A stretch of DNA of 64,000 nucleotides, taken from contig CAZLNZ010000003.1 in assembly GCA_964561145.1 (NCBI GenBank), positions 1 through 64,000 of the forward strand, given 5' to 3'. The DNA comes from RUG14300 sp964561145 (GTDB taxonomy: Bacteria > Bacillota > Clostridia > Christensenellales > CAG-1252). The notes below the pieces were generated by a model. It was not told the DNA's origin. It was given only the letters and a program-made list of their open reading frames with translations, and did not search any database. Positions 35,068 through 44,633 of this stretch are shown here, piece by piece (the first letter of the stretch is position 1; the number at the start of each line of letters is the position of its first letter). The translations under genes and the position numbers were made by a program.

Positions 35068-36884
35068 GAGACGATTGTTTGGTTGCTTCTTATGGATATG
35101 CAATTCAAAGTTGGTATGACGGAACAGAACAATTGAACGAAGAAGGTAAGACGATAGCGTTGACAAAAGATTTACTTAACAAGACGCTCACATTAAACAT
35201 GATTAAGATTCCCATAGCGTTGGAGAGAAACCTTAGTGCCGCAGGAACAGTATCATATAGCGAAAACGCATGTATAGGCACCGAGTTGTCAATAACAGCG
35301 TCCACTAAGCCCGGATTTACATTCTTAGGGTGGTATGACTGCGAAGTGTTGTTGACAAACAATGAAACATATACCTTTGTTTTGTCAACCGATGACAAAA
35401 CGTATACCGCAAAGTGGGATACGTCTTATGTTATTCCGAATGGAACAACAACCATTGGATATGAACAATTCAAAAATTGGGATTTTCTAACTAGTATAAC
35501 AATCCCCGACAGTGTGACGAGCATAGGCTATGGTGCATTCCATGGTTGTTCCTCTCTTGAAAGCATAACTATTCCGTTCGTGGGGGGAAGCACAAATGAA
35601 ACAAACTATCGTAGGTATTTTTTCGGATATATCTTTGGCACATCATATTATGAGGGTGGTGTAGCAACGAACACTCAAGGTGTGGGTGGTGTAGAGAGAT
35701 ATTACATTCCGTCTTCGCTAAAAACAGTTGTTATAACAGGCGGTTCAAGCATCAATAGTTTTGCATTCCTTGGTTGTACTGGTCTTACGAGCGTGACTAT
35801 AGGTAGCAGTGTGACAAGCATACATTCTTATGCCTTCTATGGTTGCAGTAGCCTTATAAGTATCACCATACCCGATATTGTAACCGACATTGGTGATTAT
35901 GCTTTCTATGATTGCAGTAGACTAACAGGCATAACCATCCCAGACGGTGTGAGCAGTATAGGTGATTATACATTTGAAGGTTGCTCTGATCTTACGAGCG
36001 TGACATTTGGAGAAAATAGCCAATTGACAATCATAGGCTATAGAGCCTTCTATAATTGCAGTAGTCTTACGAGCGTGACTATAGGTGATAATGTGACGGG
36101 CATAGGCTCCAATGCCTTCTCATATTGCTATAAACTAGCCGAAGTCTACAACAAATCAAATCTTACAATAACTGCCGGTAGTATTGATAATGGCTATGTA
36201 GGGTATTACGCTAAGAATGTATATACCGAAGAGATCGGAAGAGAATTGTCTACCGATACCGACGGATATATTATCTATACCGACGGAGCAGACAAGATAC
36301 TTATCGGCTACACCGGTACTTCTACCGAGCTTACCTTGCCGGAAGGAATTGCTGAAATTAATCAATATGCCTTCGCAGATTGCCGTAGCCTCACAAGCAT
36401 TACCATACCCGATAGTGTAACAATCATAGGTGAGGGAGCCTTCGAAGATTGTACTAGCCTTACGAGCGTGATATTTGGAGAACATAGTAAACTGACGGAA
36501 ATAGGTGCAAGTGCCTTCTATAATTGCAGTAGTCTTACAAGCATAACGATACCTGATAAGGTTACAAGCGTAGGTTCAAGAGCCTTCTATAATTGCAATA
36601 GTCTTACTAGTATATGTATCCCTGATGGTGTGACAAGGATAGGCTCTCATGCCTTCGATGGTTGTACTAGCCTTACGAGCGTAACTATAGGTAGTGGAGT
36701 GACGAGCATAGCCTATAGAGCCTTCCATAATTGCAGTAGTCTTACGAGTATAATATTCAAAGATACGACGACCTGGTATCGTATGGGTAGTTATGGTGCT
36801 CAGCAAACCTTCGTGACAAATGCTTCGACGAACGCGACATACTTTACGTCAACGTATTGTGATTACATTTGGTATAAAAAATAG
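35001..36884 (+). CDS. Piece 3: InlB repeat plus BspA-type LRRs
   Basis: Up to 627 aa. It starts in mid-protein with an InlB repeat (GTVSYSENACIGTEL ... FTFLGWYDCE ... YTAKW). Then come about 14 LRR_5 repeats, for example LTSITIPDSVTSIGYGAFHG, interrupted by a linker (YIIYTDGADKILIGYTG) that also occurs in the 38205 paralogue. The tail ends YCDYIWYKK. No ribosome site or signal peptide at its first ATG. Cell-surface adhesin-type module if expressed as part of the whole. Confidence 0.7.
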   Translation: MGFDLVFKAGSDFEISDYLFEIGDDCLVASYGYAIQSWYDGTEQLNEEGKTIALTKDLLNKTLTLNMIKIPIALERNLSAAGTVSYSENACIGTELSITASTKPGFTFLGWYDCEVLLTNNETYTFVLSTDDKTYTAKWDTSYVIPNGTTTIGYEQFKNWDFLTSITIPDSVTSIGYGAFHGCSSLESITIPFVGGSTNETNYRRYFFGYIFGTSYYEGGVATNTQGVGGVERYYIPSSLKTVVITGGSSINSFAFLGCTGLTSVTIGSSVTSIHSYAFYGCSSLISITIPDIVTDIGDYAFYDCSRLTGITIPDGVSSIGDYTFEGCSDLTSVTFGENSQLTIIGYRAFYNCSSLTSVTIGDNVTGIGSNAFSYCYKLAEVYNKSNLTITAGSIDNGYVGYYAKNVYTEEIGRELSTDTDGYIIYTDGADKILIGYTGTSTELTLPEGIAEINQYAFADCRSLTSITIPDSVTIIGEGAFEDCTSLTSVIFGEHSKLTEIGASAFYNCSSLTSITIPDKVTSVGSRAFYNCNSLTSICIPDGVTRIGSHAFDGCTSLTSVTIGSGVTSIAYRAFHNCSSLTSIIFKDTTTWYRMGSYGAQQTFVTNASTNATYFTSTYCDYIWYKK

Positions 36885-36894
36885 TACGAATGAT

Positions 36895-36923
36895 GGCATT
36901 GCATCTTTTTAAGGTGCAATGCC
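36895..36923 (+). terminator. Terminator with GGCATTGC stem
   Basis: GGCATTGCATC (36895-36905) pairs with GGTGCAATGCC (36913-36923, one G-U), loop TTTTTAA. The same stem core occurs after the paralogue at 41763. Confidence 0.6.
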
Positions 36924-36961
36924 TTATGAAATATATCTAAATTACAAAAGGGAGAATTCAG

Positions 36962-37483
36962 ATGAAAGGACGAATGAATGTGTTGATTATATGTATCATT
37001 GCAGTTCTAATAACTGTGATTTTTATGGGAAACTCGTGTGGGGACGATGCGGACGGGGAGTATTTTCTCATTAATTGTAAAACAAGAAATAATATGGATA
37101 TAATGCCCGGCGATACGATTGAAATTGTAGTTGACGTCAAGAATATCTCGGATTATACCATGGGTTTTTATCCTGTGTTAACAGTCGAGTCTGAAAATAA
37201 AGAATTATTAACAATGTTGGAGTTTAAGGATGGTTTAGTTCAGGAAAATGAGAATGGAATTACCGTTGAATTTGGCTCCAAGGTTATGGAGTCGCAGGAT
37301 TCGGCACAATTTACATTTAATGTTACTTTTAGTGCTGATGAAATAGAAAACGATATGGCAACTTCAAGTGTGAGTTTCCTCCTTAATTATTATAGGAAAA
37401 ATGAAACCTTATCTGATGCATCTAAAACTTTGGTTAAGATCTCGAAACTGTTACTTACTGTAATAATAAAGGGGTTGATATAG
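36962..37483 (+). CDS. Secreted or lipid-anchored hypothetical protein
   Basis: 173 aa, ATG at 36962 with AAGGGAG. An N-terminal hydrophobic segment (about 6-22) followed by MGNSC, a possible lipobox, then an acidic DDADGEY start. The remainder is a single beta-sandwich-like domain: PGDTIEIVVDVKNISDYTMGFYPVLTV is the pattern of CARDB/DUF11-like Ig folds. First of three genes spaced 0-1 bp apart, so an operon with the next two. Confidence 0.7.
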   Translation: MKGRMNVLIICIIAVLITVIFMGNSCGDDADGEYFLINCKTRNNMDIMPGDTIEIVVDVKNISDYTMGFYPVLTVESENKELLTMLEFKDGLVQENENGITVEFGSKVMESQDSAQFTFNVTFSADEIENDMATSSVSFLLNYYRKNETLSDASKTLVKISKLLLTVIIKGLI

Positions 37484-37484
37484 A

Positions 37485-37928
37485 ATGAATGAAGCACAGT
37501 TATCTTTAATAATTTCCACTGTTTCTGTGGTGATTGCATTTTGTCTGCTTATTGTTAATATCGTATATTCGAACAATATAAGGTTAATCAATCAAAGTGC
37601 TTTATACAATAATTTCATCAACAACAGGCATCATTTTGAGCTGCTAGATTTGTTCGATGAAGAGCCGAATGATGTAGATGCACAGCTTAGTCTTGTTGAA
37701 GAACATAAAGACGAGTTAAGCGTTCTTTTTGTAGAAATAGACAGTATGATTGCTATTTTTGTTCATCCTATGTTGAAAAAGGAGCTATCAGTTTTAGTGG
37801 GAGATATAAGTAAGAAAAGTGCACTATCTAGTGCGGTTGATGTTATCCATAATTCATATAATACACTCCCACACTTGAAGAGAGCTATAACAAATGCTCG
37901 TAGGAATCAATTAAAATTGGACGTGTAA
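37485..37928 (+). CDS. Hypothetical membrane-anchored helical protein
   Basis: 147 aa, one membrane span near residues 8-29 (IISTVSVVIAFCLLIVNIVY), then a helical cytosolic domain with an acidic patch (LFDEEPNDVDAQLSLVEEH). Start 1 bp after the previous stop; weak ribosome site, probably coupled translation. No family recognised. Confidence 0.65.
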   Translation: MNEAQLSLIISTVSVVIAFCLLIVNIVYSNNIRLINQSALYNNFINNRHHFELLDLFDEEPNDVDAQLSLVEEHKDELSVLFVEIDSMIAIFVHPMLKKELSVLVGDISKKSALSSAVDVIHNSYNTLPHLKRAITNARRNQLKLDV

Positions 37929-38162
37929 ATGAAAAAATTTAATAATATAGTTAAATGTGCTCGTATCACTAAAGCCGATGTGGCTCGAATAAGAGTTGCT
38001 GTAAAGAGCGTTGATGAAATAAAGAAAGAACTTACAAATAAAGCAAAAACACAAAAGCTGGATTATGCAGAAAGACAAATTCTTTATCATATAAACATAA
38101 GGAATATTGAAAAAGCAATTGAAATGTACAATAAAAAGACGCTGAGGGTAAAAAGAAGATAA
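37929..38162 (+). CDS. Small basic hypothetical protein
   Basis: 77 aa, strongly basic (ends KKTLRVKRR), helical. ATG directly after the preceding TAA. A helix pattern LTNKAKTQKLDYAERQILYHINIRN is visible. No function recognised; it may bind nucleic acid or the previous gene's acidic domain (inference). Confidence 0.6.
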   Translation: MKKFNNIVKCARITKADVARIRVAVKSVDEIKKELTNKAKTQKLDYAERQILYHINIRNIEKAIEMYNKKTLRVKRR

Positions 38163-38204
38163 AACAAAATCTCAAATACAGATTTTAAAACAAAGGAGAT
38201 TCTA

Positions 38205-41200
38205 ATGATGAGACAATTTCGAATCACAATGTTTCTAGTATTCATAATCATTTTATCTATGCTTTTAACGGCATGCAGCTTATTTGGAAGCATACTTGAT
38301 AATCAAGAGGGAAGTGTCACAGTAACTTTTGATACGCAGGGAGGAAGTGAAATTGAACCTATTATCGTTGATATCGGTGAAACAATAAAATTGCCTGAAA
38401 ATCCAATAAAGGATGGATATACGTTCGATGGCTGGTATTTGGATGAATCCTGGATTATAATAAGTGATAATACAGTTACTGTATCTAGGAACATAATACT
38501 GCATGCTAAATGGGTTGACAATGGTGACAATAATGATGACAATCCAACTCCGAACCCGCAAATTTTAACGGTTAGTTTTGACACTCATGGCGGTAGCGAA
38601 GTTGAACCTATTACAGTAGGCGAAGGCGGCACTATATCTTTGCCTATAAACCCCACGAAAGAAGGATTTATTTTTGACGGTTGGTATTTAGATGCCACAT
38701 GTAGAATTGCATTTGATGAAACGGTCGCTATAAGTGGTAATATTACTTTATACTCTAAATGGATAGAAGATACTCCTGAACTCAATGAGTATATTGTTAT
38801 CTTTATTGTGGATGATAATGAATATCAAAGGGTAACTGTAACGGAAGGAAATTGTGTTGTTATTCCTACAAGTCCTACTAAAACGTGTAACAAATTTATG
38901 GGATGGTTTTTGGACAAGAGCGGAACAAATGTGTTCAACGAAATAACCTTAATCGCTTCTGACATAACCCTATATGCAAAATGGAATGAAAATCATAACT
39001 ATGTAGTGGATGAATCGATTTTGCCTAATTGTGAAAAAGACGGATTAACTGCTGGAGCACATTGCGGCGTTTGCAATAAAATATTAATAGAACAAGAAAT
39101 TGTGCCTAGAACTCACAATTATGGCGATTGGGTTGACGAGATCCCCTCTGATTGTACTAATAATGGTGTAAGGGGTTGTTATGAGTGTTTAAATTGTCAT
39201 AAAAAATTCGATGAGAAATATAATGAGTTAACTGATTTATCTCTTGAAATAGATCCCCAAACCCATAATTATGGCAATTGGATTGAAGAGATTCCTGCCA
39301 ACTGTACAAGTATGGGAGTAAAAGGACATTATGAATGTTCTAATTGCCACAAGTGTTTTGGAAGAGATGATAACGAGCTGTTAGACCTATCGGTTGAGAT
39401 TAACGCATCAGTTCATAATTATGGTGAATGGATTGAAGAAACGCCATCCAATTGTACCAACAATGGTATAATGGCTCACTATGAATGTTTGGATTGTAAT
39501 AAGTATTTTGATGAAAATCATAGACTAATAACGGATAGGATCATTCAAGCGGGGCATAAATATGATAATAGCGGTGTGTGTGTCAATTGTGGTTTTTTTG
39601 AGACAGGGCTAGATTTTGTTTTGAATGATAATGGCGATAGTTGGTCAGTTGCCGGAATTGGCACCTTTAACGGTTCCGAACTAAAAATACCAGCATCTAA
39701 TTATGATGCAAAACCGGTGACGGCAATTCGATCTAGGGCATTTGAAAATTGTATAAATATTGAGAGTGTAAGAATACCTAAAAGCATAGAAACGATAGGT
39801 TTAACAGCATTTAGCTATTGTAACAATTTGAAAGAAGTATCTTTTGCACATAATAGTCAATTGACAAGTCTAGGGGATAATGCGTTTGCACATTGTACTA
39901 GGCTTGGCGAATTTATCATTCCGGAAAGTGTTATTTATATAGGTATAGGTGCATTTTTAGGGTGCAATAGGTTAAATAATGTATTGATCCCTGAGGGTGT
40001 AGAAACTATAGATGAGTGGGCATTTTCGTTTTGTTATAACTTAACAAATATAACAATCCCTAAGAGTGTTGTAAGCATCAATGACTCAGCATTTTTATAT
40101 TGTTATAAACTCGTGGAAATATATAATAGATCGTCCTTAAACATAATTGCAGGGGCATACGATAATGGGCGTGTTGGTACGTATGCCAAGAATGTTTATT
40201 CAAAAGAAAACGAGACGAAATTGTCTATAGACGATAATGGGTTTGTTTTATACTGCGATGGTTCGGAGAAAATTTTGATTAGCTATAACGGATCAAATAA
40301 TAACATTTTTTTACCGGATGATATAACGGAAATATATCAGGGTGCTTTTTACGGCTATAATGAAATTGAGAGCGTAACAATTCCATCATCTGTAAAAATG
40401 ATCGGGAACCATGCATTCGGCAATTGTTCGACACTGACTACAGTTAATTGGAATGCAATCAATTGCACTCTTACGGCCAGCTATAATTATCCAATATTAT
40501 TCGACGAGTGCATCGCATTGTCTACGATTAATATTGGAGATGAAGTCATAAGTATTCCTGATTATGCATTTTATGAATGCTCGGCACTAGAATGTATTAT
40601 ATTTCCAAATAGTGTAAAACACATAGGGAAGGGTGCATTGCTCTCATGCACTAGACTTGAGAGTTTATCGATACCATTTGTCGGCGAAGATTTCGGCGGT
40701 GCAGAAAACACTCACTTTGGTTACATATTCGGAGCCACAACATACGATGGTCATGCAAGTTGTGTTCCGAGTACTCTCTCTAAAGTAATTATAACGAGTG
40801 CCACAACTATAGCAAATTATGCTTTTGAAAATTGTAATAATTTATTAAGTATTACCCTACCGAAAAGCTTGATATCAATAGGCAAAGGATCATTTTCACG
40901 TTGTTACAGGCTCGTCGAAGTAATTAATGGATCTTCCTTGGCGATTTCTGCTGGTGATACAGAGAATGGTGAAATTGCATTACATGCTCTAGATGTTATT
41001 TCTAGAGAAGATGTAAGTAAAATAAGGAAGGATGCTGACGGTTTTGTCGTGTATGACAATGGTGAAATAAAATCTCTTGTCAAATATATGGGTAAAGAAG
41101 AAGATATAGTGATACCGAATAATATAACAGATATTAATCAATATGCTTTTTATTGTTGTAATAATTTAACAAGTGTAATTATACCTGATAGCGTCGGTAC

Positions 41201-41735
41201 AATTGGTCACTATGCGTTTGAAAAATGTACAGGTCTCAATAGTATTGTGATTCCAAATAGTGTAATGACAATAGGGTATGGTGCTTTTTATCAATGTTCT
41301 AACCTTAAGACTATAACTGTACCTGACGAGATTTCGACTATTGGATATTATGCTTTTCAAGAAACTGCTTGGTATAACGATATTCCTAATGGATTGATTT
41401 ATATTGGCAATGTGTTATATAGTTATAAAGGTACAATGGAAACGGATACATCGATTGTAATTAAAGATGGCACGGTTAGCATAACCGCGTGGGCTTTTTA
41501 TAATTGTAAAAATCTTACTAGTGTTGTCGTTCCAAAAACTATAACGCATATTGGGCAGTATGCATTTTATGAATGTACGGGGCTTACGACCATGACGCTT
41601 GAAGATTCATCTTTTTGGTATTGTACAAAGGATTATAACGATTGGCAAAACAAAGCAGATGGTACACTCAAATTGTCCATTGATGCTTCATATTTTACAG
41701 ATTATTATAACGATTATTATTGGTACAAGTTGTAA
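38205..41735 (+). CDS. Large lipoprotein: InlB repeats, HNY/Cys repeats, BspA-LRR
   Basis: 1,176 aa, ATG at 38205 with AAAGGAG. Lipobox LLTAC (Cys about 25). Then two clear InlB B-repeats (TFDTQGGSEIEPI...GWYLDE...HAKW; SFDTHGGSEVEPI...GWYLDA...YSKW) and a third diverged one to about 265. Next are four ~48-residue units starting HNY, with C..G...YEC.NC.K.F cores (about 266-465), which look like metal-binding or disulfide knuckles. From about 470 come ~20 LRR_5 units in blocks, broken by linkers such as FVLYCDGSEKILISYNGS. Tail DYYNDYYWYKL. Surface protein, probably adhesive; its 3' half resembles the broken gene upstream. Confidence 0.9.
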   Translation: MMRQFRITMFLVFIIILSMLLTACSLFGSILDNQEGSVTVTFDTQGGSEIEPIIVDIGETIKLPENPIKDGYTFDGWYLDESWIIISDNTVTVSRNIILHAKWVDNGDNNDDNPTPNPQILTVSFDTHGGSEVEPITVGEGGTISLPINPTKEGFIFDGWYLDATCRIAFDETVAISGNITLYSKWIEDTPELNEYIVIFIVDDNEYQRVTVTEGNCVVIPTSPTKTCNKFMGWFLDKSGTNVFNEITLIASDITLYAKWNENHNYVVDESILPNCEKDGLTAGAHCGVCNKILIEQEIVPRTHNYGDWVDEIPSDCTNNGVRGCYECLNCHKKFDEKYNELTDLSLEIDPQTHNYGNWIEEIPANCTSMGVKGHYECSNCHKCFGRDDNELLDLSVEINASVHNYGEWIEETPSNCTNNGIMAHYECLDCNKYFDENHRLITDRIIQAGHKYDNSGVCVNCGFFETGLDFVLNDNGDSWSVAGIGTFNGSELKIPASNYDAKPVTAIRSRAFENCINIESVRIPKSIETIGLTAFSYCNNLKEVSFAHNSQLTSLGDNAFAHCTRLGEFIIPESVIYIGIGAFLGCNRLNNVLIPEGVETIDEWAFSFCYNLTNITIPKSVVSINDSAFLYCYKLVEIYNRSSLNIIAGAYDNGRVGTYAKNVYSKENETKLSIDDNGFVLYCDGSEKILISYNGSNNNIFLPDDITEIYQGAFYGYNEIESVTIPSSVKMIGNHAFGNCSTLTTVNWNAINCTLTASYNYPILFDECIALSTINIGDEVISIPDYAFYECSALECIIFPNSVKHIGKGALLSCTRLESLSIPFVGEDFGGAENTHFGYIFGATTYDGHASCVPSTLSKVIITSATTIANYAFENCNNLLSITLPKSLISIGKGSFSRCYRLVEVINGSSLAISAGDTENGEIALHALDVISREDVSKIRKDADGFVVYDNGEIKSLVKYMGKEEDIVIPNNITDINQYAFYCCNNLTSVIIPDSVGTIGHYAFEKCTGLNSIVIPNSVMTIGYGAFYQCSNLKTITVPDEISTIGYYAFQETAWYNDIPNGLIYIGNVLYSYKGTMETDTSIVIKDGTVSITAWAFYNCKNLTSVVVPKTITHIGQYAFYECTGLTTMTLEDSSFWYCTKDYNDWQNKADGTLKLSIDASYFTDYYNDYYWYKL

Positions 41736-41762
41736 GTATGATCGAATTTATGTGATTTCTAT

Positions 41763-41793
41763 GGCATTGCGTTGGTTATAACAACGCAATGCC
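41763..41793 (+). terminator. Perfect 12-bp terminator-type hairpin
   Basis: GGCATTGCGTTG (41763-41774), loop GTTATAA, CAACGCAATGCC (41782-41793). No T tract follows, but it lies 28 bp after the stop of the big lipoprotein gene. Confidence 0.6.
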
Positions 41794-41829
41794 GATGAGT
41801 AACAATTAACAAAAAACGAAGGAGGAATT

Positions 41830-42324
41830 ATGCGAAAATTTTATCTTAACAACAAAGGAATAATGACAACGGAAGGTTATAATGATTTGCTCTATTATAT
41901 CGGCAAGGCTTATGTAGGTGATAAAGAAGATACAATAAGTGTAAACAAAAATAGATTTTGGCATTTTGTTACAATAGGTGTCTGTGCTGTTAAAAAAGAG
42001 TTGAATAGTCAAAAATATAGTAAGCGTATGATTAAATATTGCATATTATTAAAAGGAGTGAATGTAGATTCTAAAAGTTGTTATTACATAAAATGTACAA
42101 AACAAATATATGATGCACTTTATAAGGTGGTAAAAAAGTACAATTTGGAAGAATATGCAAAGAAAAGATATTTGAGTTTAAATAAAGATGTAATCGTGCA
42201 ATACCGCACGGTTGTTGCGGTTCAAGCAGAAACTGTTGTAAATAATCAGTTTAGTGAGCTTAAGATGCCGCAACAACAATTAGATTATATAAACAAATTA
42301 GCGGATTGGTGCATGAAAAAATAG
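41830..42324 (+). CDS. Hypothetical protein
   Basis: 164 aa, ATG at 41830 with a strong AAGGAGG. Basic, Tyr- and Lys-rich, mostly helical (YNDLLYYIGKAYVG, KKYNLEEYAKKRYLSL), no membrane span. Not recognised. Followed 12 bp later by a two-helix membrane protein, likely in the same transcript. Confidence 0.65.
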   Translation: MRKFYLNNKGIMTTEGYNDLLYYIGKAYVGDKEDTISVNKNRFWHFVTIGVCAVKKELNSQKYSKRMIKYCILLKGVNVDSKSCYYIKCTKQIYDALYKVVKKYNLEEYAKKRYLSLNKDVIVQYRTVVAVQAETVVNNQFSELKMPQQQLDYINKLADWCMKK

Positions 42325-42336
42325 GAGAGGTATCAA

Positions 42337-42945
42337 ATGAATGATAGAAGTGCTTACATGATCGTGAGACAAATAGAGAAACTGGAGCGAGAAATTAAAA
42401 GCCAGAGACGGGATCAGATCTTGTCAATAGTTGGGCTATTGTTTAGTGTAATTGCATTAATAATAAATATGTGTAGCGACAATATCTCCGCTTGTGCAAG
42501 GATGATAATGGTGTGTGTGCTAATAAGTATAACCGCATTAATCGGAACATATTTAATTGCTAGTATGGTAGTAAGGAAGAAAAAAGAAAAAGATAGTTTA
42601 TCTTTCACAAGTGGTCCCATCTTACTTTCTCCAAATATCAACTTGCAAATACATGCGATTATAGAATGTTATAATAATTGGGAACGGAACAATGATGATA
42701 CTATAAGGAAGTATTTTTCAAGCGAGATCAGATCTCATATAAAGAGTATTTGTAAACATGTAGAAACTTGTATGTATTATGATGAAACTTATCCAATGGG
42801 AACAGGCGAAGGTGGCAAGGATTTTTTTGATTCGATGAAGATTTTATCGTATTTTAATGAGAAATGCGGACTAGAAATAAGCGAATTGCGGGATATTGAA
42901 GAAAGAGCGAAAAGAAGACTGAATAAAGAGACGGAAAAGAACTGA
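42337..42945 (+). CDS. Hypothetical two-helix membrane protein
   Basis: 202 aa, ATG at 42337 with GGAGAGG. A short charged N-terminus (RQIEKLEREIKSQRRDQ), two adjacent membrane helices (about 30-47 and 55-77), then a cytosolic helical domain of ~120 residues with GPILLSPNINLQIHAIIECYNNWERN. Looks like a small membrane-tethered effector or accessory protein; no known family. Confidence 0.65.
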   Translation: MNDRSAYMIVRQIEKLEREIKSQRRDQILSIVGLLFSVIALIINMCSDNISACARMIMVCVLISITALIGTYLIASMVVRKKKEKDSLSFTSGPILLSPNINLQIHAIIECYNNWERNNDDTIRKYFSSEIRSHIKSICKHVETCMYYDETYPMGTGEGGKDFFDSMKILSYFNEKCGLEISELRDIEERAKRRLNKETEKN

Positions 42946-42967
42946 TAGCTTCATAGCTATGTCTTTT
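42945..42967 (+). terminator. Short hairpin with T tract
   Basis: ATAGCT-TCAT-AGCTAT (42945-42960) followed by GTCTTTTT; begins at the stop codon of the membrane protein gene. Confidence 0.55.
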
Positions 42968-43032
42968 TATGGTGGATTATATAATTCAACATTAGAAATA
43001 AAGTGAATCTGACGCGAAACAATAAAACAAAT

Positions 43033-44553
43033 ATGAAAAAGAAATATAAAGTAATCATTTTAGTATTAATAATTGTGATGTGTATCTGTATGATGTTTAC
43101 AGGATGCTCTTTTGTTTCCCCGAATATCGGAAACGAGGTTGACATTGGTGGCGAAGGAAGTAGTGAAGGCAGTGGCGAAGGCGGAGGAAGTGGCAGTGGA
43201 AGTGGTTCTCAAACTGCTCAAATTGTTCCAAACAAATTCAAAATGGGCTATCGCGGAACGGCGCAAGACAGCAATGTTGAAGAGAACATAAAAACTCTCG
43301 CTGAAACACTTGTTGAGGATTTTGCCTCAACCTTTGGCGCTGGCAATGGATATTCGACACAAGAAAATGATTATACAAATGTTTATTATTATGATTCAAT
43401 AAGATATCAGGCATATGAAGAACCAGAAGATGACGAAACAATTATTTATGCGAATGTGGAAAATGCGTGGGCTTGGAGTTTCGTTAATAAGGCTGATCCA
43501 TTGTATATAGGTGCGGCAAACTATAGAGGGGTTTTGCTTGATGCATATAACAGTGCAATAGGAACTACATATCAAACCGATAAAAACAAAAACGATTATA
43601 AAAGTTTCTACAAAACACTTTATTCTGAAGCAATGGAAGTTGTTTTGTATGAGATTTTGCTTGGGAAAACTGACTATGACAAAATGATTGTCGTGGGCGA
43701 CAACTTTGATGCAAATGGCTATCCAGTTGTCACATATCGTGGGCAAAGTGTGAGTGTGGTTGAGGGGAAACTTGATTTTTCAAGCATTCTCACAACTTTG
43801 AAGGCAGAGTATTTTGACAAGGCGACATATTTTGGTTTTTCTGTCAGCGATGGGACAAAAATAAAGAACTACATCATTAATTATGTTATTGGGGAGAGTG
43901 CACACAAGGACAAGAATGGAGCGGACCAACTTGACGACAACAGACATTATAACGACTATGTGCAAGCACTTGTTGATGGGTTGATCAACTCACAAACTGA
44001 GTATTATTGGTATGCCAGAACGGGATTTAAGGACGGAAGACTTGCAATCAGTTCGACGGGGGACTATTTCCAACTTGTTCCAAGAGCAGAATATCAATCG
44101 CTTGTTCTCATGGCGGAAGAGGAGGACGAATTTATCTCTTGCAGAATAGCCTTATGGAGCGATGTAAATGTCTCCGGGAAAGTGATGCTTAGGTATTATG
44201 ATGGTTATCAATGCACTATACTTTCTACCCAAAATATCTTGATTAAAGCAAATGGGAAAGATGATGATTGTATAGTAAGCTTCAATTTAGGCAGCACCTG
44301 CAATATCGACTTATTCGGCAATAATGAAGACTTGTTTGCGGCTACAGAACAGGTAAATCAAAAAGTCAACCCTATTTATAAGCCTGTCAATTTAAACGGT
44401 TCGGTAGCAACGGTTTTTAATGAGGATATGGCTGATGGTAAGTTTATCGAATTAGTTTTTATAATAGAGGAAACAACAGTACAAAACAATAATTATAGTG
44501 GTTTTAAAGTAGTCTTTCTTGATATGGAATTAGCGACTAATAACATAGAATAA
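43033..44553 (+). CDS. Lipoprotein with Gly/Ser linker, unknown
   Basis: 506 aa from the ATG at 43033; a GTG at 43003 would add 10 residues before the signal peptide, and neither has a good ribosome site. Signal peptide with lipobox MFTGC, then a flexible Gly/Ser/Glu linker (about 35-60), and a large domain (QIVPNKFKMGYRGTAQD ...) that I do not recognise. Near 320-360 the segment RLAISSTGDYFQLVPRAEYQ begins a beta-rich half ending in VFLDMELATNNIE. Codon use around 43600-44100 has more TTTTG/CTCAC-type words than neighbours, hinting at a different origin (weak). Confidence 0.7.
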   Translation: MKKKYKVIILVLIIVMCICMMFTGCSFVSPNIGNEVDIGGEGSSEGSGEGGGSGSGSGSQTAQIVPNKFKMGYRGTAQDSNVEENIKTLAETLVEDFASTFGAGNGYSTQENDYTNVYYYDSIRYQAYEEPEDDETIIYANVENAWAWSFVNKADPLYIGAANYRGVLLDAYNSAIGTTYQTDKNKNDYKSFYKTLYSEAMEVVLYEILLGKTDYDKMIVVGDNFDANGYPVVTYRGQSVSVVEGKLDFSSILTTLKAEYFDKATYFGFSVSDGTKIKNYIINYVIGESAHKDKNGADQLDDNRHYNDYVQALVDGLINSQTEYYWYARTGFKDGRLAISSTGDYFQLVPRAEYQSLVLMAEEEDEFISCRIALWSDVNVSGKVMLRYYDGYQCTILSTQNILIKANGKDDDCIVSFNLGSTCNIDLFGNNEDLFAATEQVNQKVNPIYKPVNLNGSVATVFNEDMADGKFIELVFIIEETTVQNNNYSGFKVVFLDMELATNNIE

Positions 44554-44633
44554 TAAATGATCATTAATGATTAAGTGGTTTTATTAGTTTAATTGTTTTT
44601 TTTGTTTAATAACCTTTGAAATGATAAAAGGTA

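Larger units (their letters stand above)
33538..36884 (+). pseudogene. Broken InlB-repeat / BspA-LRR lipoprotein gene
   Basis: Three adjacent frames make up one protein of about 1,100 aa, similar in plan to the intact gene at 38205-41735. The first two lie in the same frame, split by TAA at 34684-34686. The third is in another frame, and the shift maps to the GGG run at 35003-35005: one added G would give ...TSWGFDLVFKAGSDFE and join the frames smoothly. Domain order: signal peptide with lipobox, InlB B-repeats, then LRR_5 repeats, and a Tyr-rich tail ending IWYKK, like the YYWYKL of the paralogue. Either a decayed gene or two assembly errors; the long intact downstream frame suggests the break is recent. 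Confidence 0.7.

Noticed and set aside
35430..36880. CRISPR-like repetition
   Set aside because: The repeats are protein-coding LRR_5 units of 69 bp with diverged sequence, without constant repeats and spacers.
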